A stretch of 64,000 bases of DNA, taken from Candidatus Riflebacteria bacterium HGW-Riflebacteria-1. Lineage in GTDB: Bacteria; Muiribacteriota; Ozemobacteria; Ozemobacterales; Ozemobacteraceae. Made by a program: the position numbers and the translations under genes. The stretch is taken from contig PGYB01000024.1 in the NCBI GenBank assembly GCA_002839445.1, positions 1 through 64,000 on the forward strand, written 5' to 3'. Shown piece by piece: positions 27,193 through 36,347 of the stretch. A model generated the notes under the pieces. The model was not told where the DNA came from. It was given only the letters and a program-made list of their open reading frames with translations, and made no database searches. Numbering within the stretch: the stretch's first letter is position 1; each line of letters opens with the position of its first letter.

Positions 27193-28716
27193 TTGAGTCA
27201 CACAGCAATGGTCTGGTCCGCACTTATTATCTATGTAGCAGTCACTATTTTTCTAACCGTCAGAGGTATGCTCCGGACAAAAGATCTGGCAAGCTTTGCC
27301 GTCGGTAACCGAGATATTGGACCTGCCTGGGTTGGTCTTTCGCTCACAGCGCAGTTAACCAGCGTTGCCACCTTCGTGGTTAACCCCGGTCTCGTTTATA
27401 CCTATGGTCTTTCGGCCCTTCTTGGCCTTGGCTGCGCTGCCGGTCTGGGCATCATAACCGGCCTGTGCATTCTTTCCGGGCCGTTTCGGGCTGTTGGCGA
27501 CAAGGTTAAGGCCTTAACCATTCCGCAATGGATCGGCGCCAGATATGAATCAAAATGGCTGCGACTCTTTTTTGCAGCTATCTCGCTTTCGCTGATCAGC
27601 TTTATCGTTCTGATCGCCGTGGCGATTGCCCTCACACTTTTCTCTCTGCTGCAACTGACAGACATCAACCAGACATCATGGCTGGTAGTCGCGATTATGA
27701 TTTTTGTATTCAGCTATACTCTTCTGGGAGGCGCTAATACTTCGACCTATACCAACGCCATTCAGGCAGTGGTAATGCTTATTGTTGCCCTCATTCTTAT
27801 CGGAAGTGGTTACGAGCACTTTATGAGCGGCGAAGGCTTGCTGGCCAAGCTAAATGCGATCAACCCTGCCCTTTCGTCATTTACCAACCCAAGTTCTCTC
27901 TATTTCCGCAACTTTTTTGAAGTCTTCATCTGCAATTTCATCGTTGGTCTCGCAATCGTCTGCCAGCCACACATCCTTGGCAAATCGCTGCTGCTGAAAG
28001 ACGCAAGCCAGATCAAGACCTACCTGGCAGTTGCAATAATTGCCGGCACAGCATTTGTTTCGGTCATGCTGGTCGGTCTTTATGCCCGTGTCGCAATGAT
28101 TGAAGTGGCCAGGATCGACATGGTCGTTCCCACCTACATAGCCATGAATTTTTCATCGGCGACCCAGGTCTTGATAAGCATAGGTCTGCTCTGTGCCGGG
28201 ATTTCGACGCTGGAAGGTTTGCTGCTGGCCCTTTCGGCAATCTTTTCGAGTGACATTTACCTGACGCTCAAGCCCATCAACCCAGAAACAAAAGAGCAGG
28301 ATCTCAAAAAAGCTCTGCTCTTCGGCAGAATTTCACTGGTCTTCGTCGGCATCGGTTGCATACTGCTGTCAATCTGGCAGCTTAGAAACCCAACCGGCGG
28401 CTCGGTCGCCATCTTCGCGCAATACGGCGTGTATCTTCTGTTTACCGCCACATTTCTGCCAATTGCCTGCGGCCTTTTTCTGCCGCGCGTGACACGTGAA
28501 ATGGTTAGTGCCGGCGTTATCGCTTCTACCGTATTCTATTTCGTGCCGGCAATAATACACCGCTTCGCCCCCGATGCTCCGTTCTTCTACATGGCCAACA
28601 ACCCGGCAATTCTGGCAACCTGCGGCATCGTAGCCGGCTGGGCTGTAGTCGGCGTCGGTCTCGCCCTGCAGAAAAAGCAACCTGACCAGACTATTGCCAG
28701 CGCAACAGCTAATTAA
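27193..28716 (+). CDS. sodium:solute symporter (SSS family)
   Basis: 507 residues from TTG 27193, chosen because GGAGG lies nine bases upstream and the first membrane helix follows at once. A farther in-frame TTG at 27121 coincides with a promoter-like -35. The chain has about thirteen hydrophobic helices, and the early segment FAVGNRDIGPAWVGLSLTAQLTSVATF matches SSS helix 1-2, where the Na+ site forms. The family couples inward Na+ flow to uptake of amino acids, pantothenate, sugars or carboxylates. The substrate cannot be read from sequence. It lies convergent to ortB, so uptake of an amino acid fermented by that pathway is possible but unproven. Confidence 0.9.
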   Translation: MSHTAMVWSALIIYVAVTIFLTVRGMLRTKDLASFAVGNRDIGPAWVGLSLTAQLTSVATFVVNPGLVYTYGLSALLGLGCAAGLGIITGLCILSGPFRAVGDKVKALTIPQWIGARYESKWLRLFFAAISLSLISFIVLIAVAIALTLFSLLQLTDINQTSWLVVAIMIFVFSYTLLGGANTSTYTNAIQAVVMLIVALILIGSGYEHFMSGEGLLAKLNAINPALSSFTNPSSLYFRNFFEVFICNFIVGLAIVCQPHILGKSLLLKDASQIKTYLAVAIIAGTAFVSVMLVGLYARVAMIEVARIDMVVPTYIAMNFSSATQVLISIGLLCAGISTLEGLLLALSAIFSSDIYLTLKPINPETKEQDLKKALLFGRISLVFVGIGCILLSIWQLRNPTGGSVAIFAQYGVYLLFTATFLPIACGLFLPRVTREMVSAGVIASTVFYFVPAIIHRFAPDAPFFYMANNPAILATCGIVAGWAVVGVGLALQKKQPDQTIASATAN

Positions 28717-28775
28717 CCTGTTTCGGCCGAAGTAGTCCGGTCAGACAACGACAGTTAAACCCGCGCTAAAATAAA

Positions 28776-28809
28776 AGAGGCTGCCCTTCATGGGCAGCCT
28801 CTTTTTTTG
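28776..28809 (+). terminator. rho-independent terminator of the symporter gene
   Basis: GAGGCTGCCC and GGGCAGCCTC form a hairpin (28777-28801) with a tetra-to-hexa-base loop, followed by a T-run of seven. It lies 60 bp after the symporter stop. Confidence 0.93.
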
Positions 28810-28980
28810 ACTTCTGCCTTTTGCTAGTCCCTTGTCACATTTGAGTAGATAAATTCAATTTCGGGCATACTGCTTTTGCCGGGCTCTCGGCAGAATCCCA
28901 TTCGCTACAGCTATCGACAGCTGCAAATTTGAGGTGTGAGATGTCGGGATTGCGTCAAAGTTGCCTGTCTCGCAGAGCTG

Positions 28981-29096
28981 CTCTATCCTGCGCAGCTCTG
29001 CATAAGCACGTCCTTGTGCAAAAAAGCTTTCGCGCATGGGACCGGACGATCTCTATCCTGAGCCGCCCGGCATAAGCACCTCGTGTGCAAAAAACC
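28981..29096. repeat. pair of ~46-bp direct repeats 70 bp apart
   Basis: Both units (28981-29026 and 29051-29096) begin CTCTATCCTG, contain GCATAAGCAC and end GTGCAAAAAA. They lie after the ortB stop in the gene-free stretch 28810-29176, which also carries the second copy (28831-28888) of the repeat found at 7772-7829. Confidence 0.55.
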
Positions 29097-29176
29097 TGCC
29101 TACGCCCTTGCCCCAAATCTTAACATGTATATTTGCTATACTGTTAAAAGCTTGCAAATTCAATGTCGAAGAAGTT

Positions 29177-30580
29177 CTAGATGCTTTTAAGCGCTGCGTC
29201 GAGCCAGGCGAGATCTTTTTTGACATCGGCGGCGACGAATCGACGATCGGCGTCACTCCATTTTTCTGGCGCAAGCTGTTTTGCGGCGTTCTTGAGATAA
29301 GAAACGCGCAGCTTTTCCATATCTTGTTTACGACCTTTAACCTGGCTCAAATGCTCCGGAATTACGATGCTTTTGCCGTTGACACCCTCTTCAGGGTTGC
29401 CACGCCGCACTTCGATGCCCATCTTTCTGGCAAAGGCCAGCTGTGAGTTATGATGTTTGCCGGCGCCGGTATACTCGGTTTCCTGCACGACAATTATCTG
29501 ATCCTGATCCATTTCGCGGGCCATCGCTACTGCGCCGGTGACGCTGGTGTTGCCGGCCGGACCACGTTCGATGCCTTCCATCTTGGCAAGCAGTTCAGTA
29601 ATATAAAAAACTTCGCCCTGATTAACCAGAATGTAATCATCCATGTAACGCAGACTGCGAGCCGCATTACGCGGGACATCAACACGATCCGGCCAGGTGG
29701 CAAACGGCACACCAAAGCCGGTGTGGCCAGTAGTAAAGGATTTTCGGTTAAAATCATGATCAGAAGCCATATGCAGGCCAGAGAGATCGACTGAGCAGGC
29801 AACTACCTGGGCCCGGCAACCGGCCGCCAGCATGCCGCGTGCAGTACCGGTCAGATTGCCACCACCAGCCTGAGTAACCACTACTGCGTCGGGATCTCTG
29901 CCGGTCATTGCGCGGATCTGCACAGCCAGCTCACTGCCCAGGCTTTCGACACCCTTTATTCCAAACGGAGTGTACAGGGAAGCATTAAAATAGCCGGTTT
30001 CTTCAAGAGTCAGAAGCAGGTAATAGAAAAGTTCGGGACCTACTGAAAGCTTGATAACCTCGGCGCCAAAAGCTTCACATTTGCGGCCCTTCTCAACAAT
30101 TTCGGGCTGACCGATACCGTGCGAATCAAAGACTTCCTGAACAATTATGCAGCGCAGACCGCGCTGTGCCGCCTGTGATGCCACCGCGGCACCATAGTTT
30201 CCCGATGTTGCTGCAATAACGCCTTTATAGCCCTTTTGCGCTGCAACATAAGCCGAAATCGAGGCACGACGAGCCTTAAAGCTGCCAGAAGCATTCGCAG
30301 CCTCGTCTTTCAGAAAAATGCGGGCACCCTTGCCGGGCGCACTGATTTTTCTGACGGCACGCGTCAGGTTGTGAAGTTCAAACATCGGCGTGTTGCCGAC
30401 CTTGGTCTCAGCCTGAATTCTGATGATGTCTTCAAGCGTAAAACCGCAGTCGTTCATCATTCTCTCATAGTCAAAAGCCAGTTCGCCCTGGCGGTAGACC
30501 TCGTAATCAAGGCCCATCGAAGATTTCATAATTTCGTTTTTGCGCGCCATCACTGCCTGATAAGTATTATCGCGACTCAT
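29177..30580 (-). CDS. ortB: 2-amino-4-oxopentanoate thiolase, catalytic (PLP) subunit OrtB
   Basis: 467 residues, a fold-type II PLP enzyme. The PLP lysine lies in NASGSFKARRAS near residue 102. The substrate/phosphate region is TSGNYGAAVASQ, and a glycine loop reads QAGGGNLTG. OrtB with OrtA cleaves 2-amino-4-oxopentanoate with CoA to alanine and acetyl-CoA, the last step of ornithine fermentation known from Acetoanaerobium (Clostridium) sticklandii. The identification is supported by the OrtA gene directly upstream, overlapping by 4 bp, and by ord at 51451. The aminomutase genes oraS/oraE are not in the window. Confidence 0.93.
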   Translation of the reverse strand: MSRDNTYQAVMARKNEIMKSSMGLDYEVYRQGELAFDYERMMNDCGFTLEDIIRIQAETKVGNTPMFELHNLTRAVRKISAPGKGARIFLKDEAANASGSFKARRASISAYVAAQKGYKGVIAATSGNYGAAVASQAAQRGLRCIIVQEVFDSHGIGQPEIVEKGRKCEAFGAEVIKLSVGPELFYYLLLTLEETGYFNASLYTPFGIKGVESLGSELAVQIRAMTGRDPDAVVVTQAGGGNLTGTARGMLAAGCRAQVVACSVDLSGLHMASDHDFNRKSFTTGHTGFGVPFATWPDRVDVPRNAARSLRYMDDYILVNQGEVFYITELLAKMEGIERGPAGNTSVTGAVAMAREMDQDQIIVVQETEYTGAGKHHNSQLAFARKMGIEVRRGNPEEGVNGKSIVIPEHLSQVKGRKQDMEKLRVSYLKNAAKQLAPEKWSDADRRFVAADVKKDLAWLDAALKSI

Positions 30581-30861
30581 AACTCACCCCCGAGGCCTAT
30601 GGTCAAAAGCTCTTCAATGGTTTCGCCAAAGCTGTGTTCGTAATGCGGTCGCACCACCTTGAGAACACCACTGACCTTGCGGCCGCTAAGTGTTCTGACC
30701 TCGGTTTCGCTGCCGAGTTCTGCGTCAGCAACGAGAAAACCCGCCACTTTCATAACATAGGGTGTGGCGCGGGTATCTTCGGGCACCTGCGGAGCCCTTT
30801 GTTCAGGGGTTAATAGAACCTTTTCGATTTCTACCCAGGTTCCGGCCAAAATTTTATTCAT
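30577..30861 (-). CDS. ortA: 2-amino-4-oxopentanoate thiolase, small subunit OrtA
   Basis: 94 residues beginning MNKILAGTWVEIEKVLL, with RAPQVPEDT and a C-terminal HSFGETIEELL stretch. These are characteristic of OrtA, the small partner of the PLP thiolase OrtB, and the length fits (about 100 residues). It overlaps ortB by 4 bp (ATGA), so the subunits are coupled in translation. GGAGG sits seven bases before the ATG. The gap upstream (30862-31321) is not ordinary: within 140 bp it runs into repeat A of the foreign-looking island, so the promoter of ortAB must lie in 30862-31000. Confidence 0.92.
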   Translation of the reverse strand: MNKILAGTWVEIEKVLLTPEQRAPQVPEDTRATPYVMKVAGFLVADAELGSETEVRTLSGRKVSGVLKVVRPHYEHSFGETIEELLTIGLGGEL

Positions 30862-30999
30862 ATCAGAAACCTCCAGCTATAGATCTGCTGACCAGACACG
30901 ATTACCGCTTCACTGAGCACGAATGTTGAGAAATCTGCCCGTTTTCAGTGCCACATTATAGCACTTGCCAACTAAAGAGCAAGGGAATCGTAGAGAATC

Positions 31000-31096
31000 A
31001 GGTAGTGATTTATCACCATTTTCCTTGTGTTAATCAAGGATTTCACGTTCATCTCCTGGATTATAAAATCAGGTATGGCGAAATACTATTGCCTTT
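31000..31096 (+). repeat. island leader repeat, copy A (partial)
   Basis: Shares about 95 bp with copies B (39934-40130) and C (44169-44367). The shared part has TAGTGATTT, the imperfect palindrome CCTTGTGTTAATCAAGG at about 31023-31039, TATAAAAT, and a start codon followed by codons for AKYYC. Copy A diverges after that. It lies about 225 bp before the stress-protein gene at 31322. Confidence 0.8.
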
Positions 31097-31221
31097 CCAG
31101 TGGTTATGTTTGCGACCCTGGCAAAGATGATCTAAGAGAAATTATCGATCCAGTGCTGTCTGCGCTGACTGGCTTGATTCATGGGAATTCCCATGCTGTT
31201 TTGCAAACGGAAATCACTTAA
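31075..31221 (+). pseudogene. decayed rubredoxin/zinc-ribbon mini-gene in repeat A
   Basis: An open frame of 48 codons begins MAKYYCLSSGYVCDPGKDD. A rubredoxin starts with a CxxCGYVYDP pattern: the second Cys reads Ser here and the distal Cys pair is absent, so metal binding is impossible. The start ATG lies at the same place in copies B and C. Decay is inferred; a new short peptide cannot be excluded. Confidence 0.45.
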
Positions 31222-31321
31222 AAGATTGACAAAAACAGAGTGAAAAAGTTGGCTACCCGGCGAAATGAGAGGCATTTGAAGGGGAAGCCGTTTTGAAAAA
31301 TAAGAAAACAGGAGAAAAAGA

Positions 31322-31858
31322 ATGAAAGCAAAGAATTGTGTTGTTGCTCTTTACAGAAGTCATGATGATGCTGAGGGAGCGGTCAAATTGCTGCAAAGAT
31401 CAGGGGTTAACCTGAAACAATGTTCCATCTTGGGTCAGGGATACCACACCGAGGAAGAAGTCGTTGGTTACTATAACGCCGGGGATCGCATGATGTTCTG
31501 GGGCAAACAGGGCGTATTCTGGGGGGGCATATGGGGTATATTGTTCGGATCTGGAGTTTTCTGGATTCCTGGAATTGGGCAAGTCATTGCTGGCGGCGCA
31601 ATTGTTTCCTCAATTATTGGCGGTCTACAGGGGGCGGCAGTTATTGGTGGCCTGAATGCTCTTGGAGCTGGTTTATACAGTATTGGAATCCCGAAAAACA
31701 GCATTCTTCAGTATGAAACAGCGATTAAGGCAAACAAGTTCATTGTTGTCTTCCATGGGACAGCAGAAGAAAATGAAAAAGCAAGAGAGACTCTTGATCT
31801 AACACCAAAAGAAACCCTTGAAGTAACCGTCCAAGAGAAATTAGAAGCAAGCGCATAG
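31322..31858 (+). CDS. general stress/DUF1269-like glycine-zipper membrane protein
   Basis: 178 residues. A cytoplasmic ferredoxin-like N-terminal part (about 1-50: NCVVALYRSHDDAEGAVKLL) is followed by a glycine-rich hydrophobic region with GxxxG repeats (about 62-120: FWGGIWGILFGSGVFW and GGAIVSSIIGGLQGAAVIGG). A C-terminal polar domain contains KFIVVFHGTAEE. This is the pattern of DUF1269/YflT-like stress membrane proteins. GGAG lies eight bases before the ATG. It is the first gene of the island and follows leader repeat A, as the PRC-barrel gene and the N-ATPase operon follow copies B and C. Confidence 0.75.
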   Translation: MKAKNCVVALYRSHDDAEGAVKLLQRSGVNLKQCSILGQGYHTEEEVVGYYNAGDRMMFWGKQGVFWGGIWGILFGSGVFWIPGIGQVIAGGAIVSSIIGGLQGAAVIGGLNALGAGLYSIGIPKNSILQYETAIKANKFIVVFHGTAEENEKARETLDLTPKETLEVTVQEKLEASA

Positions 31859-32019
31859 CAGAAGTCATTTCAAAACCTCGATCTCGCAAATTCGTCATTG
31901 GCGCATCTTTTGAAATGAGATTCCATCTTTGGCAAGTTTTCCCACGATGCAAAGTGCGCCGACGGCGAGATCATCGTCATCTAGGCTAACGGGCACTTCC
32001 ATGACAAGGAGGTCCGCTG

Positions 32020-34302
32020 ATGAATTTGATGAAATGGCTACCTTGGCGGTTTTTTATACGCCGTGTTGCACGCCAGCAAGGCTTCCTTGATCCAATAGCC
32101 CTGCTGGAGCGTCTGCGCAGTTTTGCCCAGCCTTCCGAGGTCGCTGAACCAATGGAACTGCTGCGAGCCGGCGCGGCATTTCACGCCCGCGGCCTGATAA
32201 ACAGCCGGGTCATTCAACATAACCTGGACTGGGTCTGGCCCTACTGGATCGAACGCCAGTTCAACCCACACGACGAGTCGTTTATTCCCCGCGCCTTTTC
32301 TATCACCCAGATCAACCTCACCCATCGCAACTGGACTGCGATCGGCTATCCGGACTGCCAGGAACTGCCGATTGTCGATCCCCGAGGTCTGCTGACACCT
32401 TTTTTCGATGGCTGGTCATTGGATGGCTGGCTGCTGGCGGAGGATGGACGCTGCCTGCTGCCATCGCGAGCCAAAGATTGCCGGCAACGGCAGAGCATGG
32501 ATCCGGGTGTCCGGATAACCACCGATACAGAAATGCCTGGGTTGGCCCTGACCAGCAGCGTCTCGGTGCAACTGGAGTCGGGTGTCCCGGTGTGCAAATT
32601 GCAGTTGCGTGCCCAGACCACGATCAACGCCTGGCTGGTTCTGGCGTTGCGACCGCAAAACCCCGAGGGCATAAGCTTCGTCCGTCAGGTCAGCCTGTCA
32701 GCAGAGCGCAATGCCTGGACTGTCGACGGCACCCACCGGGTTGCATTCAGCGCACCCGCCAGGCGACATCATGTTTGCGATTATCACCACGGCGACGTCT
32801 ACATGAAGCTCAAAGATCTGGATGACCAGACAGAGGGACGTTGTGACGTTGGTATGCTCACGGCTGCAGCACTGTTCCCGGTCAAGGCAGGCGAAACCGC
32901 CGAACTCACCGCTACCATTCCCCTGGTGACCTCCGGCTCCGGCGTGTTTGCCGCCGATGCCTGGGGCGCCGGTCATCGCGATCACTGTAAACTGGTCTGC
33001 CCGGAGCCGCTGTATGAAAACCTCTACGCCGCCGCGGTGACCTCGCTGATTCTGTTTTCGCCTGGTGACATCTATGCTGGCCCCTACACCTACAAGCGCT
33101 TCTGGTTTCGCGATGCGGCCTTCATCATCAATGCCCTGCTTTGTGTGGGGCTGACGGACCGGGCCGAGCGCGCACTGGCACGCTTCCCGGGACGGCAGAC
33201 GTCACAGGGTTACTTTCGGTCCCAGGACGGCGAATGGGATAGTAACGGTGAAGCGCTATGGATTCTGCAGCGCTTCTTTGCTCTGACCGGACGGTCGCCA
33301 GCCTCTGACTGGCACGATCCCATACGGCGCGGGGCCCGTTGGATCATGCGCAAACGACTCAGAGATGATTTGGATGCGCCGCACGCCGGTCTGCTGCCGG
33401 CAGGTTTCAGCGCCGAACACCTCGGGCCCAACGACTATTACTACTGGGATGATTTCTGGGGCATCGCCGGTCTGCGCGCGGCATCGGCCATGATCGCAGA
33501 CCTGGATGCTGGCGACAGTGACGATTTTGCGCGAGCTGCAGACGATTTCAGCGCGGCGGCGGATCGCAGTCTGGCAGGATGTGCTAAACGACTCGGCCGG
33601 ATGGCCATGCCAGCGTCGCCTTACCGCCGCCTGGACGCAGGCGCCATCGGTTCACTGGCGCTTGGATATCCGGCACAGCTCTGCGCACCAGACGACCCCC
33701 GTCTGCTCGACAGTGTCGAATTCCTGCTCAACCGTTGTTTTGTGAACGGTGCATTCTACCAGGACATGATCCATTCAGGCCTCAACGTTTACCTGACTCT
33801 GCACGTCGCTCAGATAATGCTGCGCGCTGGCGACCCGCGTCACCTCGACCTGATGGATGCGGTTGCGGCCCTGGCATCGCCGACAGGTCATTGGCCGGAA
33901 GCCGTCCATCCGCAAACCGGTGGCGGTTGCATGGGCGATGGTCACCACGGCTGGGCCGCCGCCGAATGGGTGATGATCATCCGCAACTGCTTCGTGCGCG
34001 AAGAAAACGGCTGTCTGATTCTGTGCGCGGGCATTCCTGCGCGCTGGCTCAAGCAAAACACGCCGATCAGCTTTGGGCCCGCACCAACTGAGTTTGGCAC
34101 GATGGAACTAACCATCACCCCCGCGGCCGACCAGTCGATACGCATCGACTGGCGGGGAACCTGGCATCGCGATGCCCCTCCGCTTGAAATAAGGCTACCC
34201 GGCTTCCCGCCAGCCAAAGTCGCCGCCGCTGATGGCTCGATCGTCCTCCGTGACCATACCATATCTGCCGCACAACCTGCAGGACCGACTCCACTTGCAT
34301 AA
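32020..34302 (+). CDS. six-hairpin glycosidase-like protein (GH15-related toroid)
   Basis: 760 residues, no signal peptide. An N-terminal beta-sandwich-like region (to about 330) is followed by an (alpha/alpha)6 toroid. The latter shows KRFWFRDAAFIINALL, GEWDSNGEALWILQRFF and YYYWDDFWGIAGLRA, the aromatic/acidic clusters of GH15-like and debranching-type hydrolases. Acidic residues in those loops are candidate catalysts. A perfect AAGGAGGT precedes the ATG. It opens a block that looks richer in G+C, with a VTT protein, a GT4 transferase and a fused phosphodiesterase. The substrate is unknown; an intracellular alpha-glucan or glycolipid glycan is possible. Confidence 0.72.
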   Translation: MNLMKWLPWRFFIRRVARQQGFLDPIALLERLRSFAQPSEVAEPMELLRAGAAFHARGLINSRVIQHNLDWVWPYWIERQFNPHDESFIPRAFSITQINLTHRNWTAIGYPDCQELPIVDPRGLLTPFFDGWSLDGWLLAEDGRCLLPSRAKDCRQRQSMDPGVRITTDTEMPGLALTSSVSVQLESGVPVCKLQLRAQTTINAWLVLALRPQNPEGISFVRQVSLSAERNAWTVDGTHRVAFSAPARRHHVCDYHHGDVYMKLKDLDDQTEGRCDVGMLTAAALFPVKAGETAELTATIPLVTSGSGVFAADAWGAGHRDHCKLVCPEPLYENLYAAAVTSLILFSPGDIYAGPYTYKRFWFRDAAFIINALLCVGLTDRAERALARFPGRQTSQGYFRSQDGEWDSNGEALWILQRFFALTGRSPASDWHDPIRRGARWIMRKRLRDDLDAPHAGLLPAGFSAEHLGPNDYYYWDDFWGIAGLRAASAMIADLDAGDSDDFARAADDFSAAADRSLAGCAKRLGRMAMPASPYRRLDAGAIGSLALGYPAQLCAPDDPRLLDSVEFLLNRCFVNGAFYQDMIHSGLNVYLTLHVAQIMLRAGDPRHLDLMDAVAALASPTGHWPEAVHPQTGGGCMGDGHHGWAAAEWVMIIRNCFVREENGCLILCAGIPARWLKQNTPISFGPAPTEFGTMELTITPAADQSIRIDWRGTWHRDAPPLEIRLPGFPPAKVAAADGSIVLRDHTISAAQPAGPTPLA

Positions 34303-35041
34303 AGCAGATAAAACGATAAAGCCCAACGGTGGGAAGCGGTTCACCTGGCTTCTCATTTTCATAGTCCCGATTATTGTAGTGCTTATTGTTGCAGCACTAT
34401 GGCGTTTTACGCCTTTGCGCGAAATCGCAAGTCCGCAGAAACTGCAGGCACTTATCCATACACTGTGGACAAATCAATGGTGGACTATTCTTCTGGTGAT
34501 TGTGGTTTATCTGACAGGCAACCTTCTGATGTTTCCCAATAGCATATTGAATATCGCAGTCATTCTCGGCGTTGGTGGTTTCATCGGTTGGCTGTATGCG
34601 ATCCTTGGCAGCTTGTCTGCCGCATCGGTCTTTTTCTTCGCCGGCCGTTCATGGGGTATGGAGAGGCTAAGCGCTTCGAATTATTCTGGAATCCCCAAAA
34701 TCAAGAAATTCCTGGCAAAAGGCGGCATTGCCGCGGTGGTGGCCGTCCATGCCGTACCCACTGCACCCTACGGCGTCGTGAATTCCATCATCGGAACATT
34801 TAACATCAGTTACCGGGATTTCATTGTCGGAACTTTCATCGGCCATCTTCCCGGAACATTGTGTCTGGCACTCTTCGGCAAAAAGCTGAAGAATCTCCTG
34901 GACGATCCGTCGCCACAGAATATTGCAATTATCCTGCTCATTGTTTGTGCAGCAGGAGTATTGATTTTTGTACTTCGCAGAAAACTGAAAGCGCATACTG
35001 GGGATGAATCTGAAATGGAAAACTCGGGAGCTCGCTCATGA
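34232..35041 (+). CDS. VTT-domain (TVP38/TMEM64/DedA-like) membrane protein
   Basis: 269 residues from ATG 34232, which would overlap the previous gene by 71 bp without a ribosome site; TTG 34295 (AGGA upstream, ends in HKADK) is a credible alternative. The family core is clear: NLLMFPNSILNIAVILGVGGFIGWLYAILGSL and then FFFAGRSWG, two re-entrant loops within four or more membrane helices. VTT proteins act as lipid scramblases or in membrane-lipid homeostasis. It overlaps the glycosyltransferase by 4 bp, so the two are coupled. A short cationic C-terminus is cytoplasmic. Confidence 0.85.
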   Translation: MARSSSVTIPYLPHNLQDRLHLHKADKTIKPNGGKRFTWLLIFIVPIIVVLIVAALWRFTPLREIASPQKLQALIHTLWTNQWWTILLVIVVYLTGNLLMFPNSILNIAVILGVGGFIGWLYAILGSLSAASVFFFAGRSWGMERLSASNYSGIPKIKKFLAKGGIAAVVAVHAVPTAPYGVVNSIIGTFNISYRDFIVGTFIGHLPGTLCLALFGKKLKNLLDDPSPQNIAIILLIVCAAGVLIFVLRRKLKAHTGDESEMENSGARS

Positions 35042-36318
35042 ATATTCTCATCTTTACAAACACCTTTACCCCACATGTCGGCGGCGTCGCCCGGTCGGTG
35101 GAAGCGTTCACCATCGAACACCGCAAACGCGGACATCGGGTGCTGGTCGTTGCACCCGAATTCCCCGATATGCCGCCGAATGAAGTCGACGTTATAAGGA
35201 TTGAAGCGATTCAGAATTTCAATGCCAGCGACTTCTCGTTGGCGCTACCGCTACATTCACCGCTCACGGAAACGGTCGATGCTTTCCAACCGGATATAGT
35301 GCACTCCCAGCACCCTTTCCTGCTCGGTATGACAGCGCTGCGACTGGCGCGCTATCGTGAACTGCCGTTGGTTTTCACCCATCACACCCTGTATGAACAT
35401 TATACCCACTATGTTCCCGGCGACTCATCCGCATTGGAACGGTTTGCGATGGAACTTGCCACCCGCTATTCGAACCTCACTGATCAGGTCTTCACACCCA
35501 GCGAAAGCATCCGGGATCTACTGCAGCAACGTGGCGTAACCAGGCCGATTGCCGTAGTGCCTACTGGCGTCCTCCTGGAGAAATTCGCGGCGGGCGACGG
35601 CCGCGCGCTGCGCCGGAAGATGGAGATTCCCGATGACGCTTTCGTTATCGGCCATCTGGGGCGCCTGGCGCCGGAAAAGAATCTGGAATTCCTGGCCCAG
35701 GCAGTCGCCGATTTCTTGCGCAATCGACCTGAGGCGCATTTTCTGGTAGTCGGCACAGGCCCCTCCGAAGAAACCATACGAGAGACATTCGCACGCGCCG
35801 GCGTCGAAGCGCAATTGCACCATGCCGGCAGTCTTCGGGACCAACCACTTGCCGACGCTCTGCATGCGATGGATGTATTCGCTTTCGCTTCCAAGAGCGA
35901 GACCCAGGGGATGGTGTTGACGGAAGCCATGGCAGCTGGCCTGCCGGTGGTCGCCATTGACGCGCCCGGTGTCCGGGAGGTGGTCACGGACGGAAAGAAC
36001 GGTCGACTGCTGCAAGAACCGACCTGTGCGGCATTCAGCGCCGCCCTGCAATGGATGGCTGAACTGGAGCCGGAGCAGATGCGCGATCTAAAAAAGACCG
36101 CACTCGATACTGCTGAGGCTTTTTCCATTTCCCATACGGCGGACAAGGCCCTGGCCGCCTATGCGTCAATCAATCCAATGCCACCCGCCGGTGCCAGCAA
36201 GGACGATAGAGACTGGGAGGATGTATTTTCCTGGATGGAAGCGGAGTGGGAGATCCTGAAAGGCTTCGCCGGAGCATGCGGCGCCGCGTTGAGCGCCAAT
36301 CTCTCTTCTGAAAAGTAA
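35038..36318 (+). CDS. GT4 family glycosyltransferase
   Basis: 426 residues in the GT-B fold. The acceptor-side glycine loop is TPHVGGVARSVE at residue 12, and GHLGRLAPEKNLEFL (about 206) and the EX7E motif SETQGMVLTEAMAAGLPVV (about 285) bind the nucleotide sugar. The architecture matches retaining GT4 enzymes such as mannosyl- or glucosyltransferases acting on lipids (for example SqdX/PimB/diglucosyl-diacylglycerol types). It overlaps the VTT gene by 4 bp (ATGA) and precedes a phosphodiesterase fusion, so a membrane glycolipid pathway is likely but not proven. Confidence 0.92.
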   Translation: MNILIFTNTFTPHVGGVARSVEAFTIEHRKRGHRVLVVAPEFPDMPPNEVDVIRIEAIQNFNASDFSLALPLHSPLTETVDAFQPDIVHSQHPFLLGMTALRLARYRELPLVFTHHTLYEHYTHYVPGDSSALERFAMELATRYSNLTDQVFTPSESIRDLLQQRGVTRPIAVVPTGVLLEKFAAGDGRALRRKMEIPDDAFVIGHLGRLAPEKNLEFLAQAVADFLRNRPEAHFLVVGTGPSEETIRETFARAGVEAQLHHAGSLRDQPLADALHAMDVFAFASKSETQGMVLTEAMAAGLPVVAIDAPGVREVVTDGKNGRLLQEPTCAAFSAALQWMAELEPEQMRDLKKTALDTAEAFSISHTADKALAAYASINPMPPAGASKDDRDWEDVFSWMEAEWEILKGFAGACGAALSANLSSEK

Positions 36319-36347
36319 TGAAAATGCAACACTTAAAAGGTTAACCC

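Noticed and set aside
31023..31039. FNR-type site in the leader repeat
   Set aside because: CCTTGTGTTAATCAAGG has TTGTG and ATCAA halves, but only three bases between them instead of four. I therefore report it as a palindrome only.
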